A DNA stretch of 64,000 nucleotides from Sipunculus nudus (GCA_026874595.1 CM049309.1:23193033-23257032), one strand, 5' to 3'. Shown: positions 11,001 to 23,685, counted from the stretch's first letter. Numbers and translations: made by a program. Notes: generated from the letters alone by a model not told the origin.

Positions 11001-11489
11001 TTAAAGGGGGCCAATCACCTATTAGGCATGTTGAGTTAACATGAAAAATAGCTTCTTCCATTTAAATAAATCTGTACCTGCCAAAATATTGCCTTGAAAT
11101 AGTTTTATTACTCCTGTAAACAAGTGTTAAAAACAGTAAACCGGGCGCGGTCGCAGGTGTCAAGTAAACACAGTGCGTGGGGCCGTGTGCAGCGCGGAGC
11201 CACAACACGTGTCAATCAGGAGATGCAATGAATGACTAGGTAAAAAAAATATAATACATGTTCCCGCTGGCCGAAACACCGTGTGTTGCCCCTCTTAATC
11301 GGACCTACGGTCACGCGGCCTTGTTATGGTAAACAGACACGTGTCTTACAAGCAGAGTCATAACAGCCAAATGCAAGGGAATGAGACTCCGTGCTGGGAT
11401 GGTTCTGCTGGGGAACTTTTGTATAAAGCAACACTGAACTGAGAGTGTGAAAGAGTAGGCCTAATATTGCTCCCGATTATATCCTTTAA
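11001..11489 (+). mobile_element. TTAA-type MITE, copy 1
   Basis: The 489-bp element begins TTAAAGGGGGCC and ends ATCCTTTAA, so the ends are short inverted repeats including TTAA. It aligns along its length with 46,175-46,678 through blocks such as GTGTCAATCAGGAGATG, ATAATACATGTTCCCGCTGG and TCACGCGGCCTTGTT. There is no transposase. A TTAA target suggests piggyBac-type mobilisation, which is an inference. It lies just upstream of the six-cysteine exon in the proposed intron. Confidence 0.8.
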
Positions 11490-13233
11490 AAAATTTATTG
11501 TTCTGTTGCCTCTGGGACACGTAATATCAACTTATCGAGTAACTATTTATAATTTGCAAGGCAAGACACCATGTGCGGAACATGCAGGCAGGACACGAAG
11601 ATATTCAAAATATCTGAAAATGGTGCACGTGAAGAAAGTTTAGTCAGGTTCATTTTATACCTGAGTGAATTATAATTTTAAACAGTAATGCTTGATGCTC
11701 ATTTGCCTGTAAAGGCGGATCCGTAAAGAGTACGATTCCCTTGAACAATACTTTTTGTGTCACAATTAACTACATTGTATAAAAAAATCAATAATCATTT
11801 GATAAATAGACTTAATGATATCTAACAAGAAACCTGCCGTTTTACGTTCACTCTTAATCAGAATCCGTATGACAATGCAGTAAAAATGACGCTACTAAAA
11901 CCCTTTTTCCTATATAATATATCCTTAAGCTGCATTAAAGTCACTGGAACAGACAGAAGATGCTATGGATCTATTGAAATTAACAGAAATGTCACAGGTC
12001 AACCTTTATTTAAAGGAATATGAGTGAATATACATGTTTTACATAAGAACCATACAGAGTTAAAAAGAAGTTTGCATTTTGCCCTGTACGAAATGGTCAA
12101 ATTCTTTAAAGTTTGAATCCAGGTGGGGATAAACAGTGTCATGCGCTTCTATGAGTTTTCTTTATACATATGTTCAGAAGGACCGACTCTCCTTTTTTTA
12201 ACCATTAGATGAAATGCAGTTTAATACAGTTCAAATTCAATTTTCGGGTCAAATCCAATATAGAGTTGATTCCTGATTTTTTATCCTAATGAGGAAGATG
12301 GTACACTGCCAATGATAAGAGTACTGCTTGGGTATACATTATAAATACAAATGGACATTTTTTATAAGGATATAAGTTGGTGAGATAAAAAAACTAAAAC
12401 AGTTTTTTTTCCAGATGTCTGAATATAACATCTTTGAAAATTTATGTTCTGAGGTAGTATTTGTGTTACCATTGTATCTGATCTGATTGCACCGTATCTG
12501 ATTACATGTTTTCTTTGTTTGTGGCTTAAAAAGGATCTTATAGACGTAATAACGGGCGTCAGAACAAGCCTTGATTGGTTCCTGGTAATGTACAGCGACA
12601 TGAAGAGCTACCCGACCAGTGACAGGTGTAAGATGGGACTTTGTTGGCGCATGAATCTGATCAATAAAGCGCGCTTCTGTTACCCCGACAAGAACAGGAA
12701 ACTACTACGCGACCTAAAAATCTCAATTTCTCAAATACCTTTCTCTAATTCTGCCTCAGTTGCGAGAAAATAAGTTGACGCGAATCCACTTTTGTTAAGA
12801 AGAGGTAACTAAACATTGTTCTGTTGTTGTATTGGGCCAGATGAAAGCGCCAGTTTTGTCACAGTTTCAGACATTCTTCGAGTTGTATTATACCACGTAT
12901 TATAGTATTATATTCACCTATCAGGATGTCGCCTGTATCAGACCAGTCTTGAGATCCCGGTTTCGTTAATCCCACCGAGTGTTGCCCTTCTTTCATTTTT
13001 ACCCCTTATTTCGCCTAGGCATTAATCCTGATATCACCGAAACGTGCCGAGCAATTGTACACATCCATGTTCACAAACTCAAAAGACTAGGGACGGTTTT
13101 CTTGTTGACAAGTTTATCAGGCTAACTTACACACGTAATCAGTCTACTGAGGATGATATATGTAGATTTTCTTTCATCTAGATTTAAGGAGGAATGTATA
13201 TACAAACATTGGACGGAAAAACATTGGACTACT
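11490..13233. other. Unassigned, nothing recognised
   Basis: AT-rich, with short ORFs on both strands near 12,362-12,773 that lack splice or domain support. It would be intronic if the 16.4 to 10.8 kb exon link is right. Confidence 0.5.
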
Positions 13234-13595
13234 TTAAAGGTGCCCATTCATTCAATTTGCATATTAGGCAAACATGAAATACAGTGTTCTTTTTTGGAAA
13301 TGTAATAGTTTCTTTCAAGAGTTTGGTCCAAAACCACTTCTTCATGTCTATATGACAGTAAAAATAAACTTGCATCGGGTGCAATTAGTGACGCGAAAGA
13401 AAACACAAACATAACGTCCTGCTAAACCATCATAAATCAAGATCTTACTGGACTGCAAGATTTCCCGCAAGCACAGCTGCAGTATCGTACCTTCGGCCAC
13501 GAATACAGACACCGAGTCTGTAAAATTGATGATTTTGAGAGGAGACTTTTGTATTCAACTGATCACACATTGTGACAAGGAATAAAAACCTTTAA
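13234..13595 (+). mobile_element. TTAA-type MITE, short copy
   Basis: The 362-bp copy begins TTAAAGGTGCCCATT and ends AAAACCTTTAA. Near the left end it shares ATTAGGCA and CATGAAA with the 11,001 copy. Near the right end it shares a CTTTTGTAT block and a TGTG-rich subterminal stretch. The middle is diverged or partly deleted. Confidence 0.65.
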
Positions 13596-14516
13596 TATAG
13601 TCCTGTGAAGATATTTGTGTCGACATAAGACGATCACAATCCGACGCTCCATGGTGAGACGTGTATTTTCTGTTTTTTGGTCGTCCGTCGTAAGTTTTAA
13701 ATAAGTTCTCACACAATTTCGAAAACCATTGAAATTGGTATTGATGAATCTTGAAGGTATTATTTATGATAAATCATTTGCTGTACTTAAGTGAATAGGT
13801 TAACATTTGATTAACGATTGTTTATGTAAATCATATTCTTTCACAAGGTACTGGCAAGGTGGTTCATTTTACTTGGTTTTTTTAGACTACTAATTTAAAG
13901 ACACCAATTCCTCGTGAACTGTCCTGAGATAAAAGTATGCTTGCTGATCATTCATCAATTATATAAGACTAAAGCGCCATCTATATTTATTTCATTTGTA
14001 CCACATCTATACTTACACTTTCAGACTGTCAAATTACATAAATTGTTTCATTTTCACGGTAATCGGTTCATGGATTACCCTGAAACCTGTTTTGTTTAAT
14101 AATCACGGATTGGCTCAGCAGACTAAAAATCATCTTTGCTATTTGGATGATCCTTTGCCCGTCAGCCATCTGCACGGGCATCCGTCCGTTAGAAGAGACT
14201 AAATTGTTACTGTTAAGATGGTACTTAGCTTTTCTGATCTATTGTACTTTAAATTTGTCCAGTGTGTCTTAATTAAGAAAACCCTGACACCATGCAAATC
14301 ACGAGGGAAGACATCCTTACGTCTTTGTGTGCTAAACAGATTCTCTGTCGTAAATAATTGTTTATCCATACTCATGAAGATTTCATAAATGCAACTTGTG
14401 AAATGTTTGGGGGACTTTGTTTTTCATACGGGTGATAGTATATCGAAATTGTTAATTTACAGTTAATTACACCGTAATAAAACCGTGTTGAGTTTTCATA
14501 TGTAAAATAAAGATAA
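13596..14516. other. Unassigned, nothing recognised
   Basis: No repeat copy, RNA gene or supported exon is seen. Confidence 0.5.
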
Positions 14517-14688
14517 TACAGTAAAAGCACAACCAACGGGACCTTAATAAAGTGGTCGCATTTTCGAGGTGGTCGTCTCACTGAGGTCCTATATAAAGAG
14601 CAATAAAAGAATCGGAACCGTGAACAAATGGTCGTTATTTTGAGGTGGTCGCTTAATGGAGGTGGTCGCTTGGCGAGGTTTTACTGTA
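14517..14688. mobile_element. Mariner-like MITE (172 bp with TA flanks)
   Basis: Left end TACAGTAAAAGCAC, right end GAGGTTTTACTGTA. The inverted termini start CAGTAAAA and are flanked by TA, as expected of Tc1/mariner-type insertions. GGTGGTCG and GTGGTCGC words recur inside, giving several internal direct repeats. Related copies are at 16,851, 35,210, 60,250 and 60,419. Confidence 0.75.
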
Positions 14689-15273
14689 TATATATTTTAA
14701 TAAAGCGTAAAAGTAGACCTACCGAGCGCTGATCTGTATGCACTCCTATCGGTCGTATCGTCTGAAAAAATGAAGTCAGATATAGATAAATAATTATTTG
14801 GTACACAGGTGAGGCACACTGAGTTATCACAGACAGGTCTGTGGACCCATTAACCGAGTGATATTTACAGGGGAACTGCAAATATTTAAAACCATTATAT
14901 GCCTTGCTGAAACCAGAGTATATCTTCTATAAATATCAATGTTTTACTGAAAAATAACCGTTACCTATTACCAGTATTATTCGATGGTTAAAAACAAATT
15001 GTCCATTATGTACATTGTATTATTACAAATATAATTAAAAAAATATGATAAATATCAGATGATTGATATAATCAATAACATAATACAAGGTTATGGTACC
15101 CGTCTTGAATTACACTTATCCTCTCTAGAGCAAAACTTGGTTGGATGGTTTATACTGCACAGGGCGTGATATTCTTTCAATACCTTTAACATTGTGATAT
15201 CCTTACAAGACTTTTAGCATTATTTTTCAATAATACCTTTGCGACGAGAATACATGTCGTTAGCGTCGTTACG

Positions 15274-15276
<3 letters not shown>
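14689..15276. other. Unassigned, nothing recognised
   Basis: A possible minus-strand acceptor near 14,881 opens a frame with two cysteines, but no matching donor or phase could be found. Confidence 0.45.
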
Positions 15277-15324
<48 letters not shown>

Positions 15325-15340
15325 TATATATAGCTATATA
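15277..15340. repeat. (TA)n microsatellite
   Basis: A nearly pure TA run with one AA interruption. Confidence 0.96.
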
Positions 15341-16448
15341 TTTTATGTTAAAGTATTTTACACAATTGCCTTCTTGGATTTAGCCTATATTTCTTATTTT
15401 GTTTATATTTATTTCAGTGGTAGTGTATTACACTGTTCAGTTTAAAATACGCCGACTTCTTCTGAAATAAAACAAACAATCCGTTTCAAAAGGCACTTCA
15501 AAAGTACCAGCCTTCCTATAAAAGTTCATGTTTGCCGCCTTCCATTTCTTGAGAAAAGGCTTTGTGTGATATATAAATATAATTTAAAAGTTAATGAATA
15601 AATTTCACGTATAAGAATGTATTAAAAGATCCTCAATGTATTTATTACAACAACATAAACACACAGATCGATTTGAAATTTTCTAATACATATCGAATAT
15701 CATCTGAAGCAAGCAGTGTATCGTAATATGTATTTTGACGCATACCGCACGATTCGGCATCAGATCGCATATAAGATATTTCTCTTGTGGATACTAGACA
15801 ATTAGTAAATAAAGGATAAAATCCACATGCTACCCTTGGCGTGATGCCTAGCTAAGCTGTAAAACTGTTGTTACTCTAATAACTAAATCATGGACGGCGT
15901 ATACTGTCAGAGAGATCGGGTCTTCTTGCTAAAGAAATGATCTTCTCGGGATAACTCAACACACTGACTAAGAATAATTTATAACCCAAGCTTTCACGCA
16001 AAAAAATATGTTATGCCTTTTTCTTGGTTTATTTTTTAAGGGAAAGATATTAAGGTTAATTTTACCACCTATCGCCAAAAAAACACGGTGTTAAAAACGG
16101 ATAAAATGCCCTTATTTAAAGAGCGAGGCTACGCGGGACACCATAAACAGAGTTCAAACCTACTTTGAAGGCATAAATTAGCGGTTAACGGCATATTTCC
16201 GTGGATCGTTATCGCAGAAAAAGGTGACAAAGTTTGATCAGTGGTACGACTGGCTAGACGACAGCCAGGAAGGGGGACTATTGATGTTTGTAATATCACT
16301 TACTCGACGAAAACATTGAGTTACACGCCCGTGGATCAAATAGACGGACTGTGTTGAAGTGTTGCCTCTAGCTGGTACTGTATGCATGCAGATGTAATTG
16401 TCCAAGTATATGGAGACTATTAAATGGTATTAAACAGACATAACCCAC
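15341..16448. other. Unassigned, nothing recognised
   Basis: AT-rich, with no repeat copy or supported ORF. Confidence 0.5.
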
Positions 16449-16496
16449 CTCTCAGGAAGTCTTGCTCGGTTCCCGTGGATTTCTTACTCCACCATG
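16449..16496 (-). CDS. Candidate 48-nt internal exon (same gene as 10,784)
   Basis: On the minus strand, GATTGTAG precedes CA plus 15 codons plus G, followed by the donor GTGGGT (CTGAGAG at the exon end). The peptide is WWSKKSTGTEQDFLR. Entry and exit are both phase 1, as for candidate exon 17,819-17,902 upstream. The joins give GCA before this exon and GAC after it. The acceptor has a poor pyrimidine tract. It would supply the linker before the six-cysteine exon. It is short, so chance is a real alternative. Confidence 0.3.
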
Positions 16497-16850
16497 CTAC
16501 AATCATAAAGTATAAATAATTCTACGACACAAGTGGTTTTGTCATTGGCCATCATGCATACATGGGTTATACAGTATGTATCAAGAATCAAGAATCCATT
16601 TCAAAGTTTAAGAAAGCCGCAATGACTGAATTAAGTCAGATTCTTATTCTAAAATCCCATTGCTTTGAGTGCAGGTATTGGGAATAAACATGCGTCTCTA
16701 AATATCATGAACAGCCAGCAAAAAAAGAAGAAGAGGGGTCTTATATGAGAAGAAATATATCTATATAACTGGAATATTGAAAATACAAGGGAATCAGAAA
16801 AAAATTAAATACAACACATTAACTGTGATGAGATGAATAATTTTGATATA

Positions 16851-17005
16851 TACAGTGGAGCCTGTATTATAAGACGACCCGTGAGACTGGCAAAACGTGT
16901 CTTAATTAATTCATAAGTGGTCTTATCAGACATGTCAGTAATAACCAATGTGGGTGTTCTCGGGTCACTCAAGGGCGGCCTTAATAGAAAGGTGGTCTTT
17001 TAAAA
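16851..17005 (+). mobile_element. Mariner-like MITE fragment
   Basis: It begins TACAGTGGAGCCTGTATTAT and contains AAGACGACC, GTGGTCTTAT and GGTGGTCTTTT, the same vocabulary as the 14,517 and 60,419 units. No inverted right terminus is visible, so it is truncated or decayed. Confidence 0.6.
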
Positions 17006-17429
17006 TAAGAAACGTATCATTTATTTCAAAGATAAGACATCCATACGGGAAAACTGTGTCCATATATTAGACTTTTTATTATGAGAAAAATAAAAGTTTA
17101 TCCTTTTGGACAGGTTCAACTCCATTAGTAGGTTTAAATTCCAGCTATGAACTTACAACATCCATGAAAGATCTGTAGAACAATTAAGTGAAGGATCGGC
17201 ACTCATCAAATTAGCTGCCATGGGATGGCCTGATAACAGTCGATCTAACAGAAAAGGGAAGAATCCAGTGGTACATTTAAATTCTGGATGCAGTCTACAT
17301 ATGCACGGGGCTACGAATAACCCAGGGACCACATGGTGCTTTCACACGCTCAAGGGGCCTATTCCGATATAGGACGATATCAACTTAAGAACCTTCGAAC
17401 CTTTCATAAAAATAGGTAAGAAAACGCTG

Positions 17430-17810
17430 ATCTTACTGCACACAGGCTATTAATTTGGTTGGTATCCTCGTGTTTATTTCATGTGGGGGTTCGCCAATAT
17501 AATGCAAACACAATCAACAAGGACATCTGGCAACAGGTCAAATCAACCAGAGTTTTGCAAATAGTAACCTTTCAAATTCCGTACATATGCAACCAACCAC
17601 TTTAGGACACATGTTTTTCCGTTTGTCAACACTGTTGTGTTTACTTGTTGATATACAAGTCCATGCATCCGTCAGAGAGGTGTCACAGAGGTGTCACAGT
17701 GATTTTTTTCTATAGATGAATTACCTGGAGTTCACCAGAACGCACGCAGAGTAATCCAGAAATCACATAAATTCTATATAATAGGAAGGTGAATAGCTAG
17801 CTTTAAAATG
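17430..17810 (+). repeat. Dispersed repeat family B, copy 1
   Basis: It shares AACCAGAGTTTTGCAAAT with position 27,637. About 220 bp later it shares AATCACATAAA followed by AAGGTGAATAGCTAGCTTT (AAGGCGAATAGCTGGCTTT at 27.9 kb). Order and spacing are conserved, so these are diverged copies of one interspersed element. No termini were identified. Confidence 0.6.
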
Positions 17811-17818
17811 TCTCTCAC

Positions 17819-17902
17819 CGTTTCTTTTTATTCTCTCGTGGGATCCACGTGGACTGTTGTTTACGTCATTATCCAGTAACGGCTTTCCCATACACTCTGT
17901 AC
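17819..17902 (-). CDS. Candidate 84-nt internal exon with dibasic site
   Basis: On the minus strand, the acceptor AAATCTGTTTCAG and the donor AACG then GTGAGAGA are both strong. Between them lies GT plus 27 codons plus G (phase 1 in and out). The peptide begins TECMGKPLLDNDVN and ends HERIKRN. A KR pair right before the junction would suit prohormone-type cleavage ahead of the downstream cysteine-rich part. It is joined in frame with 16,449-16,496 and 10,784-10,935. No upstream signal-peptide exon has been identified, which is the main gap in the model. Confidence 0.38.
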
Positions 17903-18176
17903 CTGAAACAGATTTATAGATTAATATCCAGAGCCGTGATCCCAAAGTCCATACTCTTGAAAGGATCATCCTATTTACAGGTGATTATATTCATGATGAA
18001 TCATACAGTAACGGCTACATCATAGAACAAAATTGTCAATGTATTTATCAATCAATCAAGAATCGGTCAAGTTGATTAAACCTTCCAACTATGGATAGTC
18101 ACCAGGCAGATACACTCAACAGACCCAGGTCCCGATATAACTATGATGATGACAGATATGATAAGTATTAATAAAG

Positions 18177-18213
18177 TTATTATTATTTTTATTATTATTA
18201 TTATTATTATTTA

Positions 18214-18246
<33 letters not shown>
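18177..18246. repeat. (ATT)n microsatellite
   Basis: Trinucleotide TTA/ATT repeat with minor interruptions. It is the only trinucleotide array in the window. Confidence 0.96.
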
Positions 18247-18249
<3 letters not shown>

Positions 18250-19042
18250 AATACTGCTCACAAGTAACGTTTCATTCATTTCAAGGAAAAGTGATATATT
18301 CGGGACACTATTCGAGCAAATGTCTCAGACTTTCATCTGGTGCCAAGTATACGGTTATCATTTGTGAACAGCTAGGAAATCTCTGTCCATCAGGTTTGTT
18401 AGACTTTAGACTATGAAGTATGAATGGTCTTGTAGCAAAGACCAGTCTTGTCGTAAAGCAAAATCAGAGGCAGAAAATACAACACACAACGATGATAACA
18501 TTACATCAGCCATTCTCGGTCAGTTCTTGAATTTATTGTCTTGATAACTGCCTTTCTTGTCACCGGATAATTTAAGCTGCAAAAAGGCCTTCTGTCAATG
18601 TTCTCAGTTTTCGTGTTAATTTGTAAAATTTTCGTGCAGAAAATAACAGTTATCTAGGTCTGTCACAATACCATTATGTTTGCAGGATAATAATGTATGT
18701 ATTCCAGTTCAGCTGTTACGTTGTCCAGAATGCTCGAAGTGTCTGCAAAATATACATGACTGGGTTGTATATGATGAATACTTGTTTATTAATATCTTTA
18801 AATGGCATTTGTTTTAATTTTAGCTTCCAATAAAATCTTTAAAGTGACAATATTGCCTTCCCTAGGTGTTAAATGAATAACCGTCCAAGGTGGATAGTCT
18901 CGCCAGGTTATCATTGTAAAAAAGGCTGTTAGGTTAATGTAATCAGCTGTCTGGATGGTTGTCGCAGGACACATTTAACCGACAGGGAATTCAAGACGCA
19001 CATTTATATATGTAAATGCCATTGGTAGGTATTTAACATAAC
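18247..19042. other. Unassigned, nothing recognised
   Basis: AT-rich with no supported feature. Confidence 0.5.
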
Positions 19043-19230
19043 GGAGCTGCGTGGTGCAATGGTTACGGGCACTGGACTTGTGACTGCAAGGTTGTGGATT
19101 CTCGTCCCGTTCTAACCGCCGTCTGCGCTAAGACTCCTAGCCAAAGTCTTTACCACAAGGGTGCGCTCTCTTCACCCAGTAGTAAATGCGTGTTGACCAT
19201 GGGCGACAGGTAAATGTAGAACGATTGACC
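19043..19230 (+). mobile_element. tRNA-derived SINE with Nin-type central domain
   Basis: The 5' part reads like a tRNA: an A-box region GTGGTGCAATGGTTACGGG and a B-box region GGTTGTGGATTC followed by CGTCCCG. Downstream, CCAAAGTCTTTACCACA, then CTCTCTTCACCCAG and AGTAAATGCG (19,141-19,190) match, from memory, the conserved central domain of eumetazoan Nin-DC SINEs. The acceptor-stem complement is poor, so this is not a tRNA gene. The 3' tail and target duplication are not resolved, and the end coordinate is approximate. Confidence 0.72.
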
Positions 19231-20427
19231 TATTAACATTTTTTATGGCTGCTTATGTTGTATGTTACCGAGGAAGCCGAGAAAAGTAAGAGGAATGTAC
19301 AGGCCCGAACAACCAGGAAGGCAAAGTGTAAAGTTAGACGAGACTGACATCATTATTAATATAAGAATATAAACCCCATACCATCCTTTTTAATTTATAG
19401 CCAAATATTTCTCATAATCCTTTCGTAAAATGAAGGAATTATCATACATTCATTACACCACATTACACCATACACTGAATATCCCATGTTTTAGTGCAGT
19501 GCTCTGTCTCTGAAAAATCGTATTACCCGAGCTCAACACATATAAAACCTCGATTATCTTAACAATATCAGCAGTTCTTTGATATCCCCAGTTGTCTTTA
19601 TCATTAAATACCCAAAACTAAAAATTAGCAAAATTATGATAACGAAATTTTATTTCATATTCAGCTGTTCGATACAGGGCGATATAGAATTATACATATT
19701 AAGATACACTGGTTAATATACAAAGATGTGCTCGTTTTAATACAGACAATCTCTAATTAACCGATGATGAAATGAGATAAATATGTTTTTCGGCCTCATC
19801 TGGACATTCAATCCGTGTCGTACAGTAGACGAGTGAATAGCAATTACGCAGACACTAGACAAGGGACGAAAGAGTGCGTCATTTTACAGTTGCTTTACAG
19901 CTTTAATCGTCCTGTAAGTAGATGTTACTTGATCACGTCTGTATGAGCCCTGTATCACAAGATGCAGAAGTGATGTTTTTTCCCCGCATGAATCTAGCTT
20001 ATGTCAATAATGGTTATTTTATGCAGGTATAATTTGTATCTTTATTAAACACATATAGTCATTTTACTTCGATTTAAAAGTTTAGCGTTGTATATATATT
20101 TTTCAAGATATAAGAAAACAGATTTCTTTAAGACGGTACAGTACGCCTTGTTTCTATTGAATTAACGGAGTATTAGTAAACCTTACACTATATCTAATTA
20201 GTTGTGTCAGGCTGCACTGATGTAAATGACGCGGGATGTGGTTATACTAAATCCATTTTCCGCCCTGTCAGCAGTTTAAACAAACTCTGATTGTGCCCTT
20301 CTCATGCTTACGTTACTGAAAAAAAGTTACCTCATTCGCGTCTTTTTCAGCTTTCATTGAGTCTTGAGCTATCTCAACGATTTCTTTATTTTTATTGTGT
20401 AATACTGATTATATTAGTCACGTGTTA
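19231..20427. other. Unassigned, nothing recognised
   Basis: AT-rich with no supported ORF or repeat copy. Confidence 0.5.
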
Positions 20428-20835
20428 TTAAAGGGATCTATTCACTTACCAAGTGAGGTAAATATAATCGTTTTCTTTCACCTTTAAATATTAAAGTATC
20501 TGCCAATAGTTCGCTCTGAAACCATTTCCTTATCACTGTAAACAAGTGGAAGAAACAACTTGGCGCCATCAGTTGTGCAAAATATTTTCAAGCTTCTAAG
20601 ATGTGTTTCTTCTGTGTTCGTCTTTCATGTCGCTTCTCCTTTTTTGGGAGTTGTTGCCAGCGCGCAAGATCAGACCTCTGGCCATGCAGTCTTGTTATAG
20701 CAAACAGACACACGTCGACTGGTGTTCCACAAAGTTGGAAATAGTAAGTCGGTATGCCGTGATGGTTTTGTTAAGAAACGTTTATATTCAGCCAATATGA
20801 ACGGCGTGAGATAGTACACATATTATTTTTAAATT
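20428..20835 (+). mobile_element. TTAA-type MITE, diverged copy
   Basis: It begins TTAAAGGGATCTATTCAC. It shares ordered blocks with the 11,001 copy: TCTGCCAATA.., ACTGTAAACAAGTG, GCGCAAGATC, CTTGTTATAGCAAACAGACAC and GATGGTTTTGTT. The right terminus is unclear, so the end is approximate. The 65-codon ORF inside it is not a gene. Confidence 0.65.
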
Positions 20836-23506
20836 TTTATGTACATTTGAAGCAACCACTACCATAGCCCGTCTGTTGGTTCACGTATGTATTCATCAGC
20901 CGTACACAAGCATGCATCCAGGCATGGCTAATATTAATGTGACTAAAAGCCAATATAGCCAAATAAATATGTTATTCATCTACAACAGATGGCCAAGAAG
21001 TGCTGTATGCATAAGATGCATTTGGAAAACAATCAATAAATAGTGTATGTGTTGGTAAAGAATTCGAAATTTCGGATGTTGGTCACTAAATGATCACATC
21101 AGTTCAGAATGCACCACGGAAAGCAAGGCTGTAACTGTAATACCGTGTAAACATACCAGTCAAGAACAATGCTTGACTTATTCATCTGCTTAGAAGAATC
21201 TATTGCGATGCGACGTGAGATATAATGCAGAATTTTTGTTAAACTAAATCCACGTGCTTTTTGTGACAGATATGTTATATATTCTGTAAACTTAAAGTCA
21301 TTTTTATTTTCAAGTCTTGCAAGTATAGATACATGAACTTATAAAATTTTTATTCTTGTTGATAGGAAATTATACATGCAGTTTTATTTTTTTAATAGAA
21401 GTATCATTTGGCGATATTTGATTGCATATTCACAATATTCGATAAAAAAAAGTTTGTGATATAAATTCTCGATGCACAGAATACTGTATAAATAACGTAT
21501 TCTTTGGGTTTATAGTATGCTTTTATCTAGAATCTATTATTACTGATATACTCGCGAAAGGTCGGACCTTGCCAATCCATAACATGTTCTATACTATGGA
21601 TTTTTTTAAAAGTCTGATAAAATCTTAACAACAGACCTTTTGTAAACCGTGTTTACTATTAGATAGATGTCATCTATTTCAAATAAAGATTACGAAGAAA
21701 AAATGAAACTGAAACTGGAAATCTTCAATTACAACAGCAGACTTTTCTGGGATCTAAAAGTAGACATTTTAATATATATATATATTAATGGACTTCACAT
21801 GTAATCCAGTCTCGTTCACTTAAGTGAAAGGCAAGTCTCCATACTAGATGAAATAGACAAGCTTATTAAACCGCGGAATGTGTTAATACCGGTCAGTGAC
21901 GGCATGTCTGTCCGTGACCTGTACTGAAACATGCGGTCATCTAATGACCATCAGCTCTCAGCGTGGACATTCGAGCTTTATTATTTGGCTGCATGGTCCC
22001 GCCGGGGAGGTTTACTGAATTCCTGGTGACACAGAGCAATTAATCACGCCGACACATACTGTATAATCCTATCAAAGGCTTTACGAGGAAACACATTAGG
22101 AACAAGTTGAAATTACTTAACGTATATACAACATCTAGAAAATGTAAGTGATACCTTTATATGACCAGCTAGAAATAAAAATAAAAAGAAATGCACTCAA
22201 AAATTGTGATTTACTACTATCATAGAACCACTAGTTGAATCTATATACGTTTTTCCTTTCATAATATTAAACAGAAATAGAATCATATATATTTTCGGAA
22301 AGCGTCGCTGAATAGATGCAGATGAAATATTGGTTTATGCAGCATTAAATGCTTCATTTTTATGAGTATAAAGTCATAAAAGTGAAGAAAAATGTCTGAT
22401 TTTACAGCCGTATATATTCAGCAGAAATAACAATAAAATTTTGCGATACAAAAATTATTCCACGGATTTTAAGTAGATTATACTTTTTTCCCAGATGAAG
22501 ACTAGCTCCTCGGTAAAGTCGGTAATTTGTGCCATGGCACAAAATTCCAGAAAATTATCCTTAAATATGTGTTTATCATAGACCCCATTTCAAGAATTTT
22601 CGTAGTTAATTTACTGGAAAACTGTCAAAAATCCACGTACATGTATTTTGTCGCGACTGGTTAAGAGAAGATATTTTGTTCAAAGAGTGCGTAGAACAAT
22701 ATTTTTTGTGTGCGTAGCATTATGTAGTTCTGTTTGTGGACATCGCACGTTTTATCAAGTGGATTTTTCGGTAAGTCCATAAAACACGGCGAATATCTTT
22801 CACATATTGAACGGTAAAACCATTAGGGTTTAACCTCAGAGATAATCTAGGCTTCATCCGACCAGAACATTTTAAAATTTACGGAATGATGCCTGCCTGT
22901 TTGCAAATTTGTATCGATAAGATAATATTATTCTTATATATTATAAAGTATTATAGCTATATGAATCAAAATATCCTTATCTATCGGGTAATTGGAGTGT
23001 GAGTCCTTACAGCAAATCCATATGCGGTTTATACATTCGTATTTAGCAAACATTAAAGGATTTATTGAGAAAGCATTTTTATTTACGTAAAGAATTCTTT
23101 CGGGTAAATGGAGTGCGAGTCTCCATTTGATCTCCTTTGATAATTATATGTAGGTATTTAGCAAAATTAAAGGCTTTGCTGATAAAACATTTTTATTTAC
23201 ATAAATAATTTTTGTTATATCATCCAGCCAAGTTTTTTACGACAAATTAATTGATATATCTCAGTAAACTTGCAGGTGCATGAGCAAGTCGCTGCTAGAA
23301 ATGGACTTACAACACGCACCGGTTTAATTAAATATACTAACGCCAGCTAAATTTGAATAAATACATGAAAATCATAACCCGTTTGGAACATGTAATAAAT
23401 AGATGTATTGAGGCCATAATGGGCGCAACTCCAATTTTACAGTCAATGTATATTATGTAAAATAACAAACCTAATGAGAGTGAGAAGAGGAAAGAAAGAG
23501 CACTGC

Positions 23507-23510
<4 letters not shown>
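20836..23510. other. Unassigned, nothing recognised
   Basis: Long AT-rich stretch without a supported ORF, tandem repeat or RNA gene. A short (TA)n lies near 21,772-21,785. Confidence 0.5.
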
Positions 23511-23565
<55 letters not shown>

Positions 23566-23574
23566 AGAGAGAGA
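23511..23574. repeat. (GA)n microsatellite
   Basis: A GA run with CAGA interruptions. Serine/leucine ORFs on the minus strand are artefacts of it. Confidence 0.97.
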
Positions 23575-23685
23575 TAACCGTTTACCATTTGGATGATCTT
23601 TCGACCATCCTTGAAAGTGAGACATATTTCAGAGTTACCTTTACGTTCGCACGTTAAAATCTGACCATAGTTGTATGTCTACATG

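Noticed and set aside
14681-14881. Minus-strand exon with two cysteines
   Set aside because: An acceptor-like TTTGCAG exists, but no donor matches and the phase disagrees with neighbouring candidate exons.
19043-19120. tRNA gene
   Set aside because: A- and B-box-like sequences are present, but there is no paired acceptor stem and a SINE central domain follows.
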